A stretch of 46,497 nt of DNA from Thalassospira sp. MCCC 1A01428 (lineage in GTDB: Bacteria; Pseudomonadota; Alphaproteobacteria; Rhodospirillales; Thalassospiraceae): NCBI RefSeq assembly GCF_002115825.1, contig NZ_JFJZ01000035.1:1-46497 (forward strand). The letters are read 5' to 3'. A program made the position numbers and the translations under genes. This document shows positions 25,192 through 33,589 of this stretch, piece by piece. The notes under the pieces are model-generated. The model ran no database searches and had not been told where the DNA came from. It was given only the letters and a program-made list of their open reading frames with translations. Each line of letters begins with the position of its first letter. Position 1 is the first letter of the stretch.

Positions 25192-25221
25192 CTGTCGCCA
25201 TAAGACCCCTTATGGCGACAG
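25192..25221 (+). promoter_or_regulatory. Strong hairpin without T tract
   Basis: A perfect 13-bp stem (CTGTCGCCATAAG / CTTATGGCGACAG) with a 4-nt loop lies 4 bp after the small gene. A second hairpin, CACGGC/GCCGTG (25242-25257), follows. Neither has a T run, so I read them as attenuating or stabilising structures between the first two and last two genes of the sulfation locus. Confidence 0.55.
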
Positions 25222-25347
25222 CATTAGACAAGACTGCGCAACACGGCTTACGCCGTGACAGACAGGTGCCCGCCGATCAAGGGTCTCGTTGGTCAATTTT
25301 GATCATCGGAATTTGGTAAAAGCCAACACAGGAATTCGGATAGTCCC

Positions 25348-26097
25348 ATGGGTATTTTTGACTGGCCCGCCCCCGCCTTTGACTGGCTTGATGCCGTATT
25401 GGCCGATCAACTAGGCCCGTTAGGCCGGATCATTGCCTGGTCGGTTGTGTGTGCGATTGTTTCCATGGTGCTGTATGCCCTGCTGTCGCCGCAAAACCGG
25501 ATCAAAAAAGTAAAATCCGACGTCGCAAATTCACGTCAGGCCATGTCCGACGACGATGGCGAGGATTTTGCCGAAGGAATGCGGCTGGCCAAAGCCCAGT
25601 TGGGACATTCGTTAAAACTGGTTGGTGTCATTGTGGTGCCGGCTGTTGTGGCATCCTTGCCCGCCCTTGCCCTGCTGATATGGCTGGACGGGCAATATGG
25701 CTATACGTGCCCCATGCCCGGCACCCCCACCACCATTTCGGCCAGCCCGTCTGATGCGCATGTTGAACAAATCGGCACAGGCCCCCTGTCGCAAAATGGT
25801 GGCGCCTGCCCGATTGTGCGGGTTTCCACCACCACCGATACCGGCACATCCGACATTGTTGTTCCCTTGCAGGCCGCAGTACCGGTTATCGGCCATCACC
25901 AATGGTGGAACACCCTGATCGGCAACCCGGCTGGCTATTTGCCAGACAACACCCCTATCCAGCAAATCCGTTTTGACCTTCCCGCACAGGAAATCATCCA
26001 TGTTGGTCCCGATTGGGCCCGTGGATGGGAGCTGACCTTCTTTGTCATGCTTATTCTGGTTTCCGTGGCGATAAAAAAAGGATTCCGCATCGAATGA
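25348..26097 (+). CDS. Membrane protein, function unknown
   Basis: The 249-residue protein has hydrophobic segments at about 27-46, 90-113 and 228-243. A charged cytoplasmic segment (SPQNRIKKVKSDVANSRQAM and following acidic residues) sits between the first two. The region of about 115 residues between the second and third contains two cysteines and is probably periplasmic. The helix-basic coil-helix layout loosely recalls YidC/EMC3-like insertases, but I do not claim homology. The gene ends in a four-base overlap with the sulfotransferase start, so the two are likely to be functionally linked. Confidence 0.7.
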   Translation: MGIFDWPAPAFDWLDAVLADQLGPLGRIIAWSVVCAIVSMVLYALLSPQNRIKKVKSDVANSRQAMSDDDGEDFAEGMRLAKAQLGHSLKLVGVIVVPAVVASLPALALLIWLDGQYGYTCPMPGTPTTISASPSDAHVEQIGTGPLSQNGGACPIVRVSTTTDTGTSDIVVPLQAAVPVIGHHQWWNTLIGNPAGYLPDNTPIQQIRFDLPAQEIIHVGPDWARGWELTFFVMLILVSVAIKKGFRIE

Positions 26098-27287
26098 ACA
26101 AGATGACGCATAGCGACGATAAATCGCCGACCAAAGGTGCCGCTTTTCATGTTTCGGGCTGGGATCACTGGATTAGCGGGCAAATTGCCGATAACCCGGA
26201 CCGCTGGATCGGATTTGGTAACTTCGATACAAAAATGGCCGCCGATACGATTGCCGATGTCCAAATTGAAAAGCCGGTTTTTGTTGCCGGGCTGGCACGA
26301 TCCGGCAGTACCATCCTGCTGGAAACCCTGGCAAAACACCCGGCATCGGCGACCCATCGTTATCGCGACTACCCGCCGGTTTTCACACCCTATCTATGGA
26401 ACAAATTTGTCGACCTCGCCCCAAAACCCCGCCAGCAGGTTGCAGTTGAACGCACCCATGCCGACGGTATCAATATCACCCCCGAAAGCCCCGAAGCCTT
26501 CGAGGAAGTGATCTGGATGGCATTTTTCAAACATCTGCATGATACCAATCACAGCAATGTTCTGGGTGGCGAGGTCAGCAATTCGGCCTTTGAAAACTTC
26601 TATCGCGACCATATCCGTAAAATGATCGCCATTCGCGGCGGGTCACGCTATGTCTCTAAGGCCAACTACCTGATCACGCGCATGGAATATCTGCTATCGA
26701 TGTTCCCCGATGCCCGCTTTGTGCTGCCGGTGCGCGACCCGCTTTGGCATATTGCATCGCTTGCCAAACAGCACACCCTGTTTTGCAAGGGTGAAGCAGG
26801 CAACCCACGCGCACTGGCGCATATGCAGCGCGTTGGCCATTACGAATTTGGCATGGACCGCCGCCCGATCAATGTTGGCGACACCCACGCTACCCGCCAG
26901 ATTTCCGCCCTGTGGCAAGAAGGCCGCGAAGTGGAAGGCTGGGCCCAATACTGGGCCAACCTGCATCATTTTCTTGCTGATCGCCTGTCGATCAACGACA
27001 AATTGCGTGCGGCAACCCTTGTCGTACGCTACGAGGATTTCGTTGCCGACCCGCGCAACCAGCTTGAACGCCTGTTCGCCCATGTCGATATGGACAATGC
27101 CGGTGCCATCATTGATGAAGTCGCCCCGACCATCCATGCGCCCAGCTATTACAGGCCCAAATTCAGCGGTGCTGAAATCACGACAATCCATGAATTAACC
27201 GGCATCGCAGCAGCCCGCTTTGGCTATGAAAACCTGGCGGATGACCAGCAACCTGCCGAAACATCGGGCCTTAACAGTTCGCTATAA
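26094..27287 (+). CDS. PAPS-dependent sulfotransferase family protein
   Basis: The 397-residue protein shows the 5'-phosphosulfate-binding loop in VFVAGLARSGSTILLETLAKHP (about 62-83) and the 3'-phosphate-binding region RFVLPVRDPLWHIASL. This makes it a cytosolic sulfotransferase of the Sulfotransfer family that uses PAPS. The acceptor is unknown: a carbohydrate, a lipid headgroup or a small metabolite are all possible. The start at 26094 (MNKMTHSDD) was chosen because ATGA overlaps the stop of the preceding gene; the open frame runs further up into that gene. It ends at a clear terminator and closes the four-gene locus. Confidence 0.85.
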   Translation: MNKMTHSDDKSPTKGAAFHVSGWDHWISGQIADNPDRWIGFGNFDTKMAADTIADVQIEKPVFVAGLARSGSTILLETLAKHPASATHRYRDYPPVFTPYLWNKFVDLAPKPRQQVAVERTHADGINITPESPEAFEEVIWMAFFKHLHDTNHSNVLGGEVSNSAFENFYRDHIRKMIAIRGGSRYVSKANYLITRMEYLLSMFPDARFVLPVRDPLWHIASLAKQHTLFCKGEAGNPRALAHMQRVGHYEFGMDRRPINVGDTHATRQISALWQEGREVEGWAQYWANLHHFLADRLSINDKLRAATLVVRYEDFVADPRNQLERLFAHVDMDNAGAIIDEVAPTIHAPSYYRPKFSGAEITTIHELTGIAAARFGYENLADDQQPAETSGLNSSL

Positions 27288-27329
27288 TAAAATAACCTCT
27301 GCCCTGGTTCCAAACGGGGCACAAATCAC

Positions 27330-27366
27330 AAATGCCTGCGCCCGGGTTCCCCGCGCAGGCATTTTT
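27330..27366 (+). terminator. Intrinsic terminator of the sulfation locus
   Basis: AAATGCCTGCGC (27330-27341) pairs perfectly with GCGCAGGCATTT (27353-27364), followed by a T run. Confidence 0.93.
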
Positions 27367-27437
27367 CTGCCCACCAATGTTCCCAGGTTCAAAAGCGGAC
27401 AGAACCACCGCGCCCAAGCATGTCGTCTACCGGCCCG

Positions 27438-28004
27438 TTAAAATGTAATATCCTGTGACTTCACAACACGAACACAGGCATTTCCGGCGCGAAAATGGTT
27501 AAGGGTTTCATTGTGATGGCGCACAATATCTTCAAATTTCAGGCTCTGGCTATCGGTCGTTGTATGCCCGTCACCAATCAGGGTTACATCATATCCCAGC
27601 GATATCGCACGGCGAATGGTGGTATCAACGCAATATTGGGTCATGCAACCACCCGTCACCAAACGGGTAATTCCGCGGGCCGATAAAACATCGCCAAGCG
27701 TGGTATTAAAAAACGAATCAGCGTTTTTCTTTTCAACAACGATATCGCCGTCTTGTGGTGCCAGTTCCGCACGAATTTCCCATCCGCGCGTGCCCCGTTC
27801 CAAAAGATCCCCCGCACCACCATCATGTTGCACGATTATCACGGCAACACCTTCGGCACGGGCCTTTTCCTGCAAGACACGCAACCGGTCAACGGTTTGA
27901 TCAAACACCGCATTAATCTGTTCGCGGCGCGCGTCTGACATAACAAGCGCATCATCGATCAGTACCGCATTTTGAACATCAATAATCAAAAGTGCCGTGC
28001 TCAT
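27438..28004 (-). CDS. Isochorismatase-family cysteine hydrolase
   Basis: The 188-residue protein has the catalytic triad layout of the isochorismatase/nicotinamidase family: Asp9 in LLIIDVQNAV, a lysine at 92-93 in VVEKKNADSFF, and nucleophile Cys120 in GGCMTQYCVDTT after the conserved VTGG turn. The substrate (amide, carbamate or isochorismate-like) cannot be read. The start at 28004 follows AAAGGT; the six-codon longer frame is possible. It is the last gene on this strand before the convergent sulfation locus and is separated from the sugar operon by a terminator. It therefore appears to be monocistronic, with its promoter in the AT-rich gap at 28005-28140. Confidence 0.87.
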   Translation of the reverse strand: MSTALLIIDVQNAVLIDDALVMSDARREQINAVFDQTVDRLRVLQEKARAEGVAVIIVQHDGGAGDLLERGTRGWEIRAELAPQDGDIVVEKKNADSFFNTTLGDVLSARGITRLVTGGCMTQYCVDTTIRRAISLGYDVTLIGDGHTTTDSQSLKFEDIVRHHNETLNHFRAGNACVRVVKSQDITF

Positions 28005-28085
28005 TGAATAAACCTTTAACAAGGAAAACAGCTACCCGCCATCGGGCGCATGATCATAGACAGATCACCTTTTTGCGCAAACACC

Positions 28086-28109
28086 AAAATGTATCAAATA
28101 ATACATTTT
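28086..28109. promoter_or_regulatory. AT-rich inverted repeat upstream of the isochorismatase gene
   Basis: AAAATGTAT and ATACATTTT form a perfect 9-bp inverted repeat with a 6-nt spacer, about 82 bp ahead of the start codon. It may be an operator. Confidence 0.4.
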
Positions 28110-28151
28110 TCAATATATTAAGTAAAAATGACCACATGTTACACATAAAAA

Positions 28152-28177
28152 AAGGCGGCCCCAGCCGGGACCGCCTT
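28152..28177 (-). terminator. Intrinsic terminator of the sugar operon
   Basis: On the minus strand an 11-bp stem (AAGGCGGTCCC / GGGGCCGCCTT, one G-U pair) with a GGCT loop is followed by a T run, 31 bp past the last gene. Confidence 0.9.
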
Positions 28178-28207
28178 GCATATCTGCCATTTAGCAGGTG
28201 CCATCCC

Positions 28208-29371
28208 CTAAAGGCTGGTCCAGCTTGCCCCGCGTTCGGATGATGAAACAACCGCTTCAATAAAGCGCATGCCATTCACCCCTTCGGCAATGCCGGGCAC
28301 CAGTCCGGCTTCAACATTGGGGATATGCCCTTCAATACGGGCAGAAAGCTGATCGGCGAAATCGGTGTAAAGGGTGGCAAACCCTTCAAGATACCCCTCT
28401 GCATGACCAGAAGGCACACGCACGCGGCCCCCCGCCGCACTATTACCCGGCCCACCGCGCGTCATTAAACGCGGCTGAGCATTAAGCGGGCGAAAATGCA
28501 TATGATTGGGATGTTCCTGCGCCCATTCGATAGACCCTTTATCGCCGTAAACCCGCAATTTAAGGCCGTTTTCGTGGCCAACGGCAACCTGGCTTGCCCA
28601 TAACATGCCGCGCGCACCGTTTTTATAACGCAGCAAAATTTGCACGTTATCGTCCAGCAACCGTCCTTCAACCATGCTCGACAAATCCGCGCATAATTCG
28701 GAAATTTCCAGCCCGGTGACGAAATCGGCCAGGTTATGAGCATGGGTCCCAATATCGCCCAGCGCGCCGCCCGGCCCGGCCTTTGCCGGGTCTGCCCGCC
28801 AGTTGGCCTGTTTGTTTTCAACCGGTGTTGCCAGCCAGCCCTGCGGGTATTCCACCTGCACCAGCCGGATATTGCCCAACTTGCCACCCCGCACCATATC
28901 GCGGGCTTCGCGCACCATCGGGTATGCGGTGTAATTGTGCGTCAGCGCAAATAACAGGCCGGTTTCCTTTATTTTTGCGGCCAGTTCTTCACCCTCGGCC
29001 ACACTCATACACAGGGGTTTGTCACAAATAACGTGAATACCGGCATCCAGCATCGCCATTGCAGCGGGAAAATGCAGGTTATTGGGGGTGACAATGGCGC
29101 AGGCTTCAATGCCGTCTTCGCGTTCGGCTTCGCGCATCGCCATTTCCCGAAAATCAACATAGGCGCGATCCGGCGCAATATAGCATTCCGCCGCCGATGC
29201 CCGGGCGATATCAGGTTTCGACGACAAAGCCCCGGCAACCAGATCATAACGGTTATCCATCCGCGCCGCCAACCGATGCACCGCACCGATAAAGGCCCCT
29301 TGCCCGCCACCAACCATTCCCAGCCGGATCCGACGTGGCGGGGCAGGATAATCGCTCGTGGTTCCAGCCAT
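28208..29371 (-). CDS. Gfo/Idh/MocA-family NAD(P)-dependent dehydrogenase (second in operon)
   Basis: The 387-residue oxidoreductase has an N-terminal Rossmann fold ([22 protein letters not shown]), the family lysine in the [15 protein letters not shown] segment, and a C-terminal catalytic lobe with [19 protein letters not shown], which supplies the D-x-x-x-H pair. It resembles inositol- or keto-sugar-type dehydrogenases. AAGGAGAG precedes ATG 29371. It is the last gene of the sugar ABC operon. With two dehydrogenases and two TIM-barrel isomerases downstream of one importer, an oxidative keto-sugar route is plausible. Confidence 0.88.
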   Translation of the reverse strand: MAGTTSDYPAPPRRIRLGMVGGGQGAFIGAVHRLAARMDNRYDLVAGALSSKPDIARASAAECYIAPDRAYVDFREMAMREAEREDGIEACAIVTPNNLHFPAAMAMLDAGIHVICDKPLCMSVAEGEELAAKIKETGLLFALTHNYTAYPMVREARDMVRGGKLGNIRLVQVEYPQGWLATPVENKQANWRADPAKAGPGGALGDIGTHAHNLADFVTGLEISELCADLSSMVEGRLLDDNVQILLRYKNGARGMLWASQVAVGHENGLKLRVYGDKGSIEWAQEHPNHMHFRPLNAQPRLMTRGGPGNSAAGGRVRVPSGHAEGYLEGFATLYTDFADQLSARIEGHIPNVEAGLVPGIAEGVNGMRFIEAVVSSSERGASWTSL

Positions 29372-29444
29372 GTTTCTCTCCTTGTTATTGTTTGCGGTGC
29401 TGCTGCCTGCAACATCCTGCATCAATTCTTATAATCTACCACCG

Positions 29445-30503
29445 TTACGACAGGCCCAGCAGACGCCGGTTTGTCGCATCATCTGCACCGCTACCGGCAA
29501 AGTCATCAAACGCATGTTCAGTCACACGAATGATATGATCGCGAATAAAGTCAGCCCCTTCACGTGCCCCGTCTTCGGGATGTTTTAACGCGCATTCCCA
29601 TTCCAGCACGGCCCAGCCGTCAAAATCAAGGGCTGTCAGTTTGGAAAAAATGGCACCAAAATCGATCTGCCCGTCGCCGAGCGAGCGAAACCGCCCGGCC
29701 CGGCCAACCCAGCCCTGATAGCCCGAATAAACGCCCTGGCGCCCCGTCGGGTTAAACTCGGCATCCTTGACATGAAACATTTTAATGCGGTCGGCGTAAA
29801 TGTCGATAAAATCAAGGTAATCAAGCTGCTGAAGCTGAAAATGGCTGGGATCATACAGAATGTTACAGCGTTGATGGCCGTTCAGCCGGTCTAAAAACAT
29901 CTCGAACGTCGCGCCATCAAACACGTCTTCACCGGGGTGGATTTCATAACAAATATTCACCCCCGCCGCATCGGCTTTATCAAGCAACGGCCGCCAGCGT
30001 TTGGCAAGCTCGTCAAATGCAGCCTCGATCAACCCCGCCGGGCGTTGTGGAAACGGATAAAGATAGGGCCACGCCAATGATCCGGTAAAGGACCCCATTT
30101 GGGTCAAGCCAAGATTGGCCGACGCCTGGATCGCCAGTTCAATCTGGCGGACTGCCCATTCCTGCCGTGCCTTGGGATTATTATGTACCGATGGATCGGC
30201 AAAACCGTCAAACAGGGCATCATAAGCAGGGTGGACCGCAACCAGTTGCCCATGCAAATGGGTGCCAATTTCCGTTAAAGATACCCCCGCTTGTGCCAGA
30301 ACGCCTTTAATCTCGTCACAATAATCCTTGCTGGTGGCAGCACGTTCCAGGTCAATCAAACGACTGTCCCAGCTTGGTATCTGCACACCTTCATAGCCCA
30401 GATCCCCCGCCCATCTGGCAATATTTTCAAGGGTGTTAAAAGGGGCTTCGTCGCCCGCAAATTGGGCAAGAAACAGGGCTGGTCCTTTCATTGTCCGCGA
30501 CAT
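29445..30503 (-). CDS. Sugar phosphate isomerase/epimerase-like TIM-barrel protein (AP endonuclease 2 family)
   Basis: The 352-residue protein fits the xylose-isomerase-like TIM-barrel superfamily. Metal-binding glutamate and histidine motifs are visible in NICYEIHPGEDVF, NILYDPSHF, MFHVKDAEFNP and AVLEWECAL. Members are epimerases, isomerases, dehydratases or keto-sugar hydrolases acting on non-phosphorylated or modified sugars. The start at 30503 is set by AAAGGAGG a few bases upstream. It sits between the two Gfo/Idh/MocA genes, 47 bp after one and 73 bp before the other. Confidence 0.85.
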   Translation of the reverse strand: MSRTMKGPALFLAQFAGDEAPFNTLENIARWAGDLGYEGVQIPSWDSRLIDLERAATSKDYCDEIKGVLAQAGVSLTEIGTHLHGQLVAVHPAYDALFDGFADPSVHNNPKARQEWAVRQIELAIQASANLGLTQMGSFTGSLAWPYLYPFPQRPAGLIEAAFDELAKRWRPLLDKADAAGVNICYEIHPGEDVFDGATFEMFLDRLNGHQRCNILYDPSHFQLQQLDYLDFIDIYADRIKMFHVKDAEFNPTGRQGVYSGYQGWVGRAGRFRSLGDGQIDFGAIFSKLTALDFDGWAVLEWECALKHPEDGAREGADFIRDHIIRVTEHAFDDFAGSGADDATNRRLLGLS

Positions 30504-30550
30504 GGGACCTCCTTTATTATTCATATGTATTTCAAGGAAAGAACGCTGTT

Positions 30551-31699
30551 TTAACCGGCATCAAGCAACAGTGCGCGTGCCGCATCCGGCCCCAAAGCTG
30601 CCGGTCGGTTACATGTTGTTCCCAAAGTTATAAAACTGCCTGTCTCACCCGAGCGTAAAATCGATGTCATGACATCGATAACGTGCAAGGCAACATCCAG
30701 CCCGCAACGATTTTCGCGGTCTTCGACAATGCCAATTGCCATGTCCGCCAAACCCGCGGTGCGATAATCGGCCACTTTGCGGCCATCTGGCAAATCGCGG
30801 TTTGCAATGCCAAAGGGATGATCCCAATCCACCGGTCCAGCAACAAAATCGCCACTTTTTTCGCTATGCGAAACATTGCCTGCAAAAAAGTTGGGATCAG
30901 GCACCAGCAAGGTTCCCTTGTCGCCGTAAAGTTCCATTGGGGCATGGCCGTTTTTCCAAACGTCCCAACTTGCCCCCAGTGTCACAACGGCCCCGCTGGC
31001 AAATTCCAGTACCGCATGAATGGTGGTGGGGGTTTCTACCGTAATTTTTTCCCCGGACCGGGGTTCGCTGGTAATGATACGTTCCGGTGTCGGCGTGGAC
31101 GAAATTGCAGCAACCCGCTTTACCGGCCCAATCAGTTGTACCAGATTGGTAATGTAATAAGGCCCCAGGTCCAAAATCGGGCCGCCGCCCGGCTTGAAAA
31201 AGAAATCCGGGTTGGGGTGCCAGTGTTCCATCCCGTGGCTCATGACATGGCACGTTCCGCCCACGATATTGCCGACAATTCCCTGATCTACCAGATGACG
31301 TGCAAATTGATGGGACCCGCCCAAAAAGGTATCCGGTGCCGAACCAACCCGAAGGCCCCGCGCCTTTGCCATGCGCGCAAGTTCCTGCCCTTGCGCCACA
31401 TCAAGCACAAAGGGCTTTTCCGAATACACATGCTTTCCTGCGTCAAGCGACTGGCGCGATACTTCGAAATGGGCGGCGGGGATGGTTAAATTTAAAATGA
31501 TATCGATGTCACTGCTGCCAAGCAGCCCATCAACTGTTTCAGCCCGCACGCCAAATTCTTCGGCGCGCTGGCGGGCTGCATTCTGGTTCAAATCGGCACA
31601 GGCGCGGATCTCTATCCCGCGAAAACGCGGCGCCTGGGTTAAATAGGACTGCGAAATATTGCCACAGCCGATTATTCCGACACCTAGGGTCCGGGTCAT
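30551..31699 (-). CDS. Gfo/Idh/MocA-family NAD(P)-dependent dehydrogenase (first in operon)
   Basis: The 382-residue protein has the nucleotide-binding GVGIIGCGNISQSYLTQAPRF, the EKP lysine in YSEKPFVLDVAQG, and a catalytic region PILDLGPYYITNLVQLIG. It also has the FASGAVVTLGASWDVW strand pattern of the substrate lobe. It is distinct in sequence from the second dehydrogenase of the operon. AAGGAG lies 8 nt ahead of ATG 31699; a GTG three codons upstream is less well placed. A 20-bp perfect palindrome (30660-30679) falls inside its coding sequence. Confidence 0.87.
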   Translation of the reverse strand: MTRTLGVGIIGCGNISQSYLTQAPRFRGIEIRACADLNQNAARQRAEEFGVRAETVDGLLGSSDIDIILNLTIPAAHFEVSRQSLDAGKHVYSEKPFVLDVAQGQELARMAKARGLRVGSAPDTFLGGSHQFARHLVDQGIVGNIVGGTCHVMSHGMEHWHPNPDFFFKPGGGPILDLGPYYITNLVQLIGPVKRVAAISSTPTPERIITSEPRSGEKITVETPTTIHAVLEFASGAVVTLGASWDVWKNGHAPMELYGDKGTLLVPDPNFFAGNVSHSEKSGDFVAGPVDWDHPFGIANRDLPDGRKVADYRTAGLADMAIGIVEDRENRCGLDVALHVIDVMTSILRSGETGSFITLGTTCNRPAALGPDAARALLLDAG

Positions 31700-31711
31700 A
31701 GTACGCACTCC

Positions 31712-32458
31712 TTAAAGCTTTTTGAAATTCTGAAAAGACCGGCTGGCAAAACGGTGCGCGTCCGATGGTTTGTCATGCTCCATCACAAACAACGCTGTCT
31801 GACCGCGGGATTTTAAACCTGCCAGCAGTTCGTCCCATTTCATTACACCTTCGCCCAGGTCGGCCCAGCCGTCTTCGTCCTTGCAATCACCTTCCGGGGC
31901 AATATCCTTAACGTGGGCAATCCAGATACGCGGCCCGAAACGTTCGATCCAGGCAAACGGGTCAGCGCCCCCGCGCACAACCCACGCCACATCCATTTCC
32001 CAGCCAATATTCGGGGCATTTTCCAGAATAATTTCCTGTGGCACCTGCCCGTCGGGCAGGGCCTTGAACTCGAAATCATGGTTATGCCAGGCAAAGCGAA
32101 AACCGGCGTCCTTGCATTTATCGCCAACAGCAACAAGGCGATGGGCGAAATCCACCCAGCCTGCACTATCGCCGGGGCGGTCATCCGGCATTAAAAAGGG
32201 GCAAATAATGGTTTCAACGCCCAGGTCTTTGGCAATCGAAACGGCTGTGGAAAAATCATTTTCCAGCATATCCATGGCAAAATGGCCAGATGGCATCGCC
32301 AGCCCGTTCTGATCCATCAAGGCCCGAAAAGCCTTTGGGTCCTCATAGACCCCGCCAAAACCTTCAACGTTTTTATAACCCACACCGGAAATCATTTTCA
32401 GCACATCGGCCCACGGCTGAAAATTTCGGGCACTATAAAGCTGGAAGGATACAGTCAT
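31712..32458 (-). CDS. Sugar phosphate isomerase/epimerase-like TIM-barrel protein
   Basis: This 248-residue short TIM-barrel protein of the same superfamily as the gene at 29445 starts MTVSFQLYSARNFQPW. It carries AWHNHDFEF, GWEMDVAWVVRGGAD and the late metal-site segments IWIAHVKDIAP and LFVMEHDKPSD, which give the Glu/Asp/His ligands. GGAGA precedes the start. The dehydrogenase gene begins 12 bp after its stop, and the ABC ATPase gene ends 39 bp upstream. Its likely role is isomerising or epimerising the imported, possibly oxidised, sugar. Confidence 0.87.
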   Translation of the reverse strand: MTVSFQLYSARNFQPWADVLKMISGVGYKNVEGFGGVYEDPKAFRALMDQNGLAMPSGHFAMDMLENDFSTAVSIAKDLGVETIICPFLMPDDRPGDSAGWVDFAHRLVAVGDKCKDAGFRFAWHNHDFEFKALPDGQVPQEIILENAPNIGWEMDVAWVVRGGADPFAWIERFGPRIWIAHVKDIAPEGDCKDEDGWADLGEGVMKWDELLAGLKSRGQTALFVMEHDKPSDAHRFASRSFQNFKKL

Positions 32459-32497
32459 TACTACGTCTCCTCGGTAACGGGATGATTTTGGGAAAAC

Positions 32498-33589
32498 TTA
32501 AAGACGGTTGCCGCTGGCATCAAAAACCGATGCCCGCGCCGGGTCGAAGCCAATACGCACCTGATCGCCAACCCGATAGGTATGTTCGGAATCAATCCGA
32601 AAGGTAAATTCCTGCCCCTCGAACCGGGACCAGACCAGGGTATCGGCCCCCATCGGTTCGATCACTTCGATTGGCACATCGGTAACAAAAGGCAGTTTTT
32701 CGGCCTGCTCGCCTGCGGCAACATGTTCGGGCCGCACCCCGAATGTAACCGGCCCGGCAACAAGCCCCAGTCCATCAAAGGAATAACCCGCAGCGGGAAT
32801 GCGCGAGGCGCCAACTTTGAAAGCAGGGTCAGCACCGGCTTCAAGTTCGGCATTTAAAAAGTTCATGCCGGGCGAGCCGATAAAACCGGCCACAAACCGA
32901 TTGGCCGGGCGGCTATAGATTGTTTGGGGAGTATCAAGTTGCTGTAACACCCCGCCTTTCATGATCGCGATACGGTCCGCGAGCGTCATGGCTTCGATCT
33001 GGTCATGGGTGACGTAAATCATGGTGTTGGAAAGTTTTTGATGCAGGCGTTTTATTTCCACCCGCAATTCGGCGCGCAACTTTGCATCCAGGTTTGACAA
33101 AGGTTCGTCAAACAAAAACACATCGACATCGCGGACAAGTGCTCGGCCAATTGCCACGCGCTGGCGCTGCCCGCCAGAAAGGGCACCAGGGCGCCGCTTT
33201 AACAGGGGTTCAATTTGCAACACCTCGGCCGCACGGGCCACACGTTTGGAAATTTCGGGTTTGGCCATGCCCGAAACCTGAAGACCGAACGACAGGTTTT
33301 TCTCCACCGTCATTTGCGGGTAAAGGGCATAGGATTGAAAAACCATGCCAATGCCCCGGTCCTTGGGTTCCTCCCAGGTTACATTACGCCCGGAAATCCA
33401 AACCTCGCCGTCGGTTGCCTCCAAAAGCCCGGCAATTACGTTGAGCAAGGTTGATTTGCCACAGCCCGACGGCCCCAAAAGAACCAGAAATTCGCCCTCC
33501 TGGATGTCGATATTCAGGGTATCAATCACCGACAGGCTGCCAAAGCTCAGCGAAAGATCGCGTATCGAAACACCATTCGTCATTGCCAT
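32498..33589 (-). CDS. Sugar ABC transporter ATP-binding protein (MalK/UgpC type)
   Basis: The 363-residue ATPase has Walker A GPSGCGKST (39-47), Q-loop in GMVFQSYALYP, signature LSGGQ (137-141), Walker B VFLFDEP (Asp161, Glu162), the H-loop in MIYVTHDQIEAM, and a C-terminal TOBE/regulatory domain (about 240-363). This is the layout of carbohydrate importers of the MalK/UgpC group. The start codon shares one base with the stop of the upstream permease gene (33589). A second ATG two codons in is equally possible. It powers the two permeases encoded just upstream. Confidence 0.94.
   Translation of the reverse strand: MAMTNGVSIRDLSLSFGSLSVIDTLNIDIQEGEFLVLLGPSGCGKSTLLNVIAGLLEATDGEVWISGRNVTWEEPKDRGIGMVFQSYALYPQMTVEKNLSFGLQVSGMAKPEISKRVARAAEVLQIEPLLKRRPGALSGGQRQRVAIGRALVRDVDVFLFDEPLSNLDAKLRAELRVEIKRLHQKLSNTMIYVTHDQIEAMTLADRIAIMKGGVLQQLDTPQTIYSRPANRFVAGFIGSPGMNFLNAELEAGADPAFKVGASRIPAAGYSFDGLGLVAGPVTFGVRPEHVAAGEQAEKLPFVTDVPIEVIEPMGADTLVWSRFEGQEFTFRIDSEHTYRVGDQVRIGFDPARASVFDASGNRL

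Noticed and set aside
30683..31489. Long open frame of 268 codons on the plus strand
   Set aside because: It lies antisense inside a clear Gfo/Idh/MocA dehydrogenase, has no ribosome-binding site and gives low-complexity, Cys/His-rich sequence typical of shadow frames.
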